From Epiperipatus broadwayi (taxonomy: Eukaryota > Onychophora > Udeonychophora > Euonychophora > Peripatidae), in NCBI GenBank assembly GCA_028023455.1, contig JAQFVV010000056.1, positions 1,238,001 through 1,302,000 on the forward strand: a DNA stretch of 64,000 nt. The letters are read 5' to 3'. Of the stretch, positions 58,565 through 64,000 are shown piece by piece (positions within the stretch are counted from its first letter, which is position 1; every line of letters begins with the position of its first letter). A program made the position numbers and the translations under genes. The notes under the pieces were generated by a model. The model had not been told where the DNA came from. It saw only the letters and a list, made by a program, of their open reading frames with translations, and made no database searches.

Positions 58565-59670
58565 TTGGCTATTCTTTCAAATGTTTTTTTACAATCAACC
58601 AAGTATAACTAATAAAGACTTTATGAGATAAAATTAGTCATTTGCAGTAAAAATAAAAATAAAAAAGATTCAAAACACAAGAAGTTTTTGTGAATGTATA
58701 TTAGTAAAATAAACTCACAAAGATAAAACAGTCTAAACATTTGATTGATGTGCCAAACTCTCGCCAACATTCACTCATAGTGAAACTGTGAAACACAAAA
58801 TTTGTTTAAGGCAGTTTTTTTAATATGTATTTTATCACTGAGGCTAAGAATCGTTAAATATCCATTTATTGATCAATATTTAATGACTAACTGGGCTGGC
58901 TTTTGACTGATTACCTGAATTATGTTGAAATCTTTTTTCAAGTTTAATTTGTCCACATTCAATATCAGACTATAAGCATGCAAGTATGTTCACTACTGTT
59001 ATTCCAGAAAGTCCTTTAAAGTGAACTAATAAAACCAAAATATGTGTAATAAACTTCTTGTGAAAAGTTAATATGTTGTACAGAAATCTGTATACCTATT
59101 ATAATTCATAAGAATTACAATAAAGAACTTTATTAACTACATAAATATGTATTTAATTATCTTGTTTAAAATTTATTTATAAAGCCAGTTTTTCCATAGA
59201 ACTTGTTGTATGTTAATACATTAGAAAATACCTGTCGAATGTTAAACTTGTAATTTAATTACAACTTTTATGTGGTATTTATAGATTAATAAATTGAAAA
59301 ATGTCTGTCCAACATAAACTTGCCCTTTTCAAATCCAAATAAAATGGTACTTTTATTAAATAAATGTTCAACGTTGTTTATCGTTGACTAACAATTGATA
59401 GATTATTTAATTATTTTGATGAAATTTTTATTGAGATTTTTTATTACACTCTTCTATATCTCAAATATTTTGTTGTGAATGTTATGATATGACTTAAAAA
59501 TGAAAATAAAACTAATTTTATGCTTTGATGAAAATAATATTCTAAAAACTATTTTGAAAATTATTTGTAAAACTTATATGTATACTTATTATGTATATTT
59601 ATTTATTTTAATTTGTGTGTTTATATTTACATGTCATAGGAGCTGAACATTATTTTTTTTATATATGTAG
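58565..59670. other. AT-rich stretch, probable intron or upstream DNA
   Basis: Contains one flanking repeat of the tRNA-like insertion (58571-58590). No coding signal. It ends with a pyrimidine-rich acceptor. Confidence 0.5.
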
Positions 59671-59794
59671 TACTTCCCAACCTCAAGGAATTCCATCAGA
59701 GAATATTTATTATCAACTGAAATTACCTGTAACATCAATTTTTTTTATTGATACAGCTGATGGTTTCACTAAATGCATAGAAGATATATCACAG
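59671..59794 (+). CDS. Exon 1 (of those visible) of an unidentified host gene
   Basis: TTTTTTTATATATGTAG|T opens the exon and ATATCACAG|GTAAAT closes it. It is 124 nt: one base completing a split codon, then 41 codons reading TSQPQGIPSENIYYQLKLPV and TSIFFIDTADGFTKCIEDIS plus a final Gln. The exon ends in phase 0. The longer frame (59615-59854) that reads through the acceptor and donor has no further support. An alternative acceptor, CATAG at 59640, would lengthen the exon by 31 nt in the same frame. I do not recognise the protein. The FFIDTADGF..CIED segment superficially resembles the entry strand of DEDD-type 3'-5' exonuclease domains, but the following exon does not continue that fold. 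Confidence 0.6.
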
Positions 59795-60480
59795 GTAAAT
59801 ATTTCTTTTACATTATTGTACATGAATATCAAAACTTTTAATAAGGTCATGTAAACTCACCATTATTTCAAAGTTTAACTTTTGAAACATGACAATTTTT
59901 GTGTTCACAAAGTCTTAACAGTTTTTTAATTGTTTTTTTTTTTTTATAATTTTATGTATTTGTTACTATTAATGAGTCAAACTTGATTGACACCATTTCA
60001 TTTTTGTTTTCAATTTACATTTTTTCTTTTCATTTTGTTTCATTATATTTTAGATATAGAGATTTTATACTTCATATGAATTAATATACATGTTACATTT
60101 GCATTATAAAAACATTCTGTAATAATAGTATTCATTGGAAAGTCACTTTTATGGCCAAGTCATTCGCTTCACATTGCATTGTGCTTTTTTTTTTAAGAAA
60201 ATTATTTTCAAATTTCTCATTTGACTTATTCATTGAGAAATACATTTGTACAAAAGAAAAAAGGTGGTTGGGATAAATGAATATGTATATATTTATATTT
60301 CAAATTTTGTTTTTTATCAATTGTTTATATGCTTTTAAATAGTGCATTGCATGGAAGAACCTCTTCAATGTCTCTCTAAAGAGGAGTGATAAAAGTACCC
60401 ACTTTTTGAGCTTGCCCTTTTTTGGATAAGTAAATCTAAGTTTTGTTAATCTAACTATTATCTATTTCTCTGTCTGTCAG
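59795..60480 (+). other. Intron candidate, 686 bp
   Basis: GTAAAT donor and a TTTCTCTGTCTGTCAG acceptor, phase 0. AT-rich, no other feature. Confidence 0.55.
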
Positions 60481-60547
60481 TCTGTTAAACAAGAGCCACA
60501 GCAGGATTATCAATTAGTAATTGATGGTTTCTTGGCAACATCAGAAA
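60481..60547 (+). CDS. Exon 2 of the unidentified host gene
   Basis: The strong acceptor TCTCTGTCTGTCAG|T is followed by 22 codons (SVKQEPQQDYQLVIDGFLAT, then SE) and one extra base before the donor A|GTAAAG at 60548. It enters in phase 0, matching exon 1, and leaves one base for the next exon. Composition is less AT-biased than its flanks. Confidence 0.6.
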
Positions 60548-60858
60548 GTAAAGTTATCTGTTTACATGGAAATAATCTCTTAATTTCTATTCTTCATCAT
60601 TATAAAAATTGATGAAAATATATAATTCACCTAGCATTATGCATTGTTTCTATGTATATATATATATATGAAAATAATAAATATAAGAAATAACTAAAGG
60701 AAAAATAAATAAAAAATAGCCATTTTGCTGTTCTTTCTGGTGAAAACCAGTCTGCTTGTTGAAATATTAAAGCAGTTTTATAGAGAAGTAATTGTGTGTG
60801 TGTATATATATTTCGCAAGATGGCATTATAAAACCATTATGTTGTCTTTCTAATATAC

Positions 60859-60953
60859 TATTATCTGAAATGAAATATAATCAATTTATATTATCAATTT
60901 ATTTTAAGTATATAGTTGTCTTATAAATTGATTATATTTCATTTCAGATAATA
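60859..60953. repeat. Perfect 32 bp inverted repeat
   Basis: 60859-60890 and 60922-60953 are exact reverse complements separated by 31 nt. The arm contains ATCTGAAATGAAATATAATC. It sits in the putative intron and could form a stable RNA hairpin. Confidence 0.9.
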
Positions 60954-62010
60954 TATATATATATACACACACACTATTTTTAATCTATGGGTATATAGTT
61001 TCAATTACAAGAAGTACTTTTTTTTTCTCATAGTGCAACATTCACACATCTCTAGTCAAACTGATTGGCATATATGCACCTCTTTTTTATTATCAAAACT
61101 TTTATAATAATGCAAACAAAGTATTTTAAATTGTTTCTATTTATTTGAAAATTATTTGTTTAAAAGTTTTATTAATTTGTTCCTGTAATATAATAAAACA
61201 TTTTTATACTGCACTATTCTAATATTATTTATAGAATTGTCTATTGATAATGTAAATTTTTAAATAATTGAAACAATATGAAAGTGACTTTTATGAAAAT
61301 ATTTTAGAATTCTGTGTTTATGACTTGGTGCTGATGAATAATATCCCTTGAAAGTTTCACTGGACTGTCACTACTGAAATTCCTGGGGATTTTGAACGCC
61401 TTGAAAAATTAAACAAAAGTTTAAAATCAATTTTTAAAATCTGGAATTTTAATGTAGCTTTAAATAGTAATGGGTTCTCAGGTGAAATAAATTCTCAACA
61501 AGTACTTAAGATGAATATGCATAAATAGACCATATTTTGATTTGTAAAATATACACCAGTATTTGTAAGATTGATTGCCACTATAATCCACACCACATGA
61601 AATGTTGATATGTCTGGCTAAGGAAGGCAGAGTTCTGCTGCTTCTTTATGAGAGAATAGACAAATTGTACTGACATCCAATGCACCTAATAACCAGAGCA
61701 CTGCAGAGATGAAATTCTTCAGCAAGAGCCTACTGCCAGAAGAAGACACCGTGAACCTGCCCAGAAAAGATTGCCACCAAGCCTGAAGCCCAAATGCTTA
61801 CCTCTCTAGCTGAAATGAAGAATTGGTAATATAAATCCAGAACCGCAAAGCCCTGTATCAATTAATATTTAATCTTCAAAACTCATAATTGTAAAAGCTA
61901 GCTAAAAATGTAACTTAAAGAAATCTTTGAACATTCAAATTAATTTTCACTTTAAACTTTGTCTAAATTAATTAATTCTTTAAATTATGTAACTTGCCTA
62001 CCTACACTTG

Positions 62011-62056
62011 TAATCTATTATATATATATAATAGATTATATATATATATATAGATA

Positions 62057-62106
<50 letters not shown>
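62011..62106. repeat. TA microsatellite with 28 bp palindrome
   Basis: TAATCTATTA..TAATAGATTA at 62011-62038 is palindromic and is followed by interrupted TA repeats to 62106. Confidence 0.9.
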
Positions 62107-62108
<2 letters not shown>

Positions 62109-63068
62109 TTAATGTCTTTATATAATTCTATTTATCACTGCAGTTGTGCCTATATTTTTCTCTATAATTATTTTAAAACTTTATTTCATTATATTTATTA
62201 TATGCCAATGCTTGGAAACAATAAGGCTTTAAATTTAGTAAATTTTAGAGAAGATGTAATTTCAAAATATCTTCATATAATTATTTTTCTTAATATCACC
62301 AATTATGTGCACTGTTTTGAAATCCTATATTCTTAATAACGAACCGCCCTGCACTTGTTATTATTAATTATTTATTTTATATAAATGCATAATATGGTTT
62401 GCTTTAAAATTTGATTTATGATTTTAACTAATATTATAATAAGTAATAGATTAGCCTTAGGGATAGTTTGAAAATATATTTATTTGTTAGTCTATATAGT
62501 AAGCCCTTTTCAGATATACATTTTCCTCCTTAATTGACTATTAAAATGTAGATTGAAACATGTTAACAAGATTGACAATCTCTTAAATAGCCATATATTA
62601 TGCTAGTTAAGAATTGACTTCTATTTGCAAAACAGATAAAAGCTTTTATTTAAAGCACTGTTAATCTTAAATTTATGTTATCTCACTTATTGTATTGCGG
62701 ATTTGATTTTAATAAATACAAAATAATTGTTTTGCTGCACCTTCAAAATGGGACATCAGTTAGCCCACCCCATTCTATTATTTTGTGTATATGCAGCTGA
62801 TAAATCCTGAACTTTAATGCCAGGCCAGTGAGTAAGACACCCTCCTTTCAAACTCTAAATGTTCGCTTCATAAACAGCAGGTCACTTGGTTCCAAGATAC
62901 CGGTGTTGGTCACAAGAATTCTTGAAAAACACAATCCATCTGCATGGCAGCTTTTTTATTCATAATTTTCCAATGCAATAGTGCCTGTTGGCAATCTAGA
63001 GCAGCCAATTCTACCTTCTTTATGAGTTAATATTCAGCATTAGTCTGAAACCATCTCTTTATTTTTAG

Positions 63069-63148
63069 GTTCAGTCTACCTCAGCGAGCTTGTTAATGCA
63101 CTCCTACTTTACATAGAAATATATAATATAATGAATGGTCTCTCAAGG
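63069..63148 (+). CDS. Exon 3 of the unidentified host gene
   Basis: After CTTTATTTTTAG the exon contributes GT, which joins the leftover A of exon 2 into a Ser codon. Then 26 codons read SVYLSELVNALLLYIEIYNI and MNGLSR up to the donor AAGG|GTTAGT at 63149. The three exons together give 91 residues without a stop and with agreeing phases, which is unlikely by chance in DNA this AT-rich. The helical, leucine-rich end suggests an alpha-helical repeat or globular helical domain. I cannot name the family. Earlier exons should lie left of 59640 and later ones beyond the window or in its last kb. Confidence 0.55.
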
Positions 63149-64000
63149 GTTAGTGAAGTTACTTATAAAATAGCAACCACAACCTTAAGGATAAGATTTG
63201 ACATTTCCATTACAAACATAATCTAAGTGATTGTATATATACACACACATGTTAATCTAATATATAAAGATGAGATTGATATGATAACTGTCTCATCTAC
63301 TGTTACACTTGTTTGCGTTTGCCATATCTTTGAATTATGTTTGTTTGTCTTTGCTTATTTATTTTACTGATCAGTAATATATTTAAATTACATTGGTTTT
63401 ATATGATTTCTTATAGCCTAATTTCAATCCAATTACCTCCATCACCATCCATTGTTTATCATAATCTGTAGTCAGTTTATGTTGAATCAGTCCCTAAGTC
63501 TCATGTTTCTCCCTGAATTAGGCCAGCCATGAAGAAATGGAGATTGAGTGTAACCTCAGATATGTCACTTGTAAAGTGTTTCTCACTGAGTTAGGCCAGC
63601 CACGAAGAAATGGAGATTGAGTGTAACCTCAGATATGTCACTTGTAAAGTGTTGAGTCATACTGGCAAAGAAGTTGAATCTTAGTCAGATTCGGGACTTC
63701 ATCATTCCACTCTGGTCAGCTTTGGTCTATTTGCCTGGATTCTGTTGTGTGAATGTACAAATCTGACCATTACATAGGTTTTTCCCTCCACTTTGGTACA
63801 CCAATGTGTGACCTGAATCAGTTTATATTAAATCAACCTGAACCTTGATTCATTATTTTCCCCACCCTTGTATACTGGCATAATAATTAGATAAGTAAAT
63901 TTTTTCTGCCATGTTTGAACGCTCAAGCATGAGCCAATAATTAACAGCATGCTACATTATTAAGTATATACAGGAGGAATATTTAGACAGTAGATTATTA
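63149..64000. other. Intron or intergenic DNA with a tandem duplication
   Basis: Composition is more mixed than the rest of the region, with 'gtttatgttgaatcagtccctaag' (63475) and 'gtttatattaaatcaacctgaacc' (63821) as diverged copies of one word. It is probably a repeat. No further exon could be supported. Confidence 0.45.
63514..63653. repeat. 73 bp tandem duplication
   Basis: Units start at 63514 and 63587. They share 'ttaggccagcca.gaagaaa' and 'gagtgtaacctcagatatgt' and differ at about three positions. Confidence 0.92.

Larger units (their letters stand above)
60548..63068 (+). other. Intron candidate, 2521 bp
   Basis: It starts with a GTAAAG donor and ends with a CTCTTTATTTTTAG acceptor. 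It holds a perfect 32 bp inverted repeat (60859-60953), a repeat-like block (61600-61850) and TA microsatellites with a palindrome (62011-62038). Confidence 0.5.

Noticed and set aside
59615-59854. 79-codon uninterrupted ORF as a complete small gene
   Set aside because: It crosses good splice acceptor and donor sites; the exon reading with matching downstream phases is better supported.

Overview
The window looks like AT-rich nuclear DNA from an animal, probably an invertebrate. Supporting this are long non-coding stretches, spliced exon candidates with GT..AG borders, LTR, LINE and probable Penelope-type retroelements, a hAT-type miniature element, a tRNA-derived retropseudogene and many TA microsatellites. 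No operons, ribosome binding sites or CRISPR arrays are visible. I cannot name the species. A run of exactly 500 N marks an assembly gap at 24879-25378.

Most coding-like sequence belongs to mobile elements. Region 1 (1-13506): the end of an antisense Gypsy-type gag-protease ORF that runs off the window, then a complete but dead Ty3/Gypsy-type element with two ~1.7 kb LTRs (3057-4772 and 11748-13506), a repeat-rich 1.75 kb leader and a gag-pol broken by many frameshifts and stops. Region 2 (13507-24119): unassigned AT-rich DNA with a poly-T/poly-C tract, a duplicated 0.2 kb block, hairpins related to an LTR terminus and one LTR-like block. Region 3 (24120-27751): a long inverted repeat, a palindrome at the gap, a coding-like repeat block and one probable minus-strand exon. 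Region 4 (27752-39250): AT-rich DNA, a 402 bp hAT-type element and a 4.3 kb LTR element carrying gag but no pol. Region 5 (41440-47940): an old plus-strand and a younger minus-strand RTE-like LINE converging tail to tail, a Penelope-like reverse transcriptase remnant and another LINE fragment. Region 6 (48056-53260): a TA microsatellite, a possible solo LTR and a three-unit foldback repeat. Region 7 (53261-64000): a tRNA-Gly retropseudogene with apparent target duplications and three phase-compatible plus-strand exons of an unidentified host gene.

The differences between paired LTRs are mostly transitions in a short CpG-dense part of the LTR. This includes reciprocal TG/CA pairs that point to an ancestral CG. 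It suggests that these repeats are, or were, CpG-methylated in the germline and are decaying by deamination. The three Gypsy-like gags are related to one another, and the gag-protease junctions I could read show no CCHC zinc knuckle.
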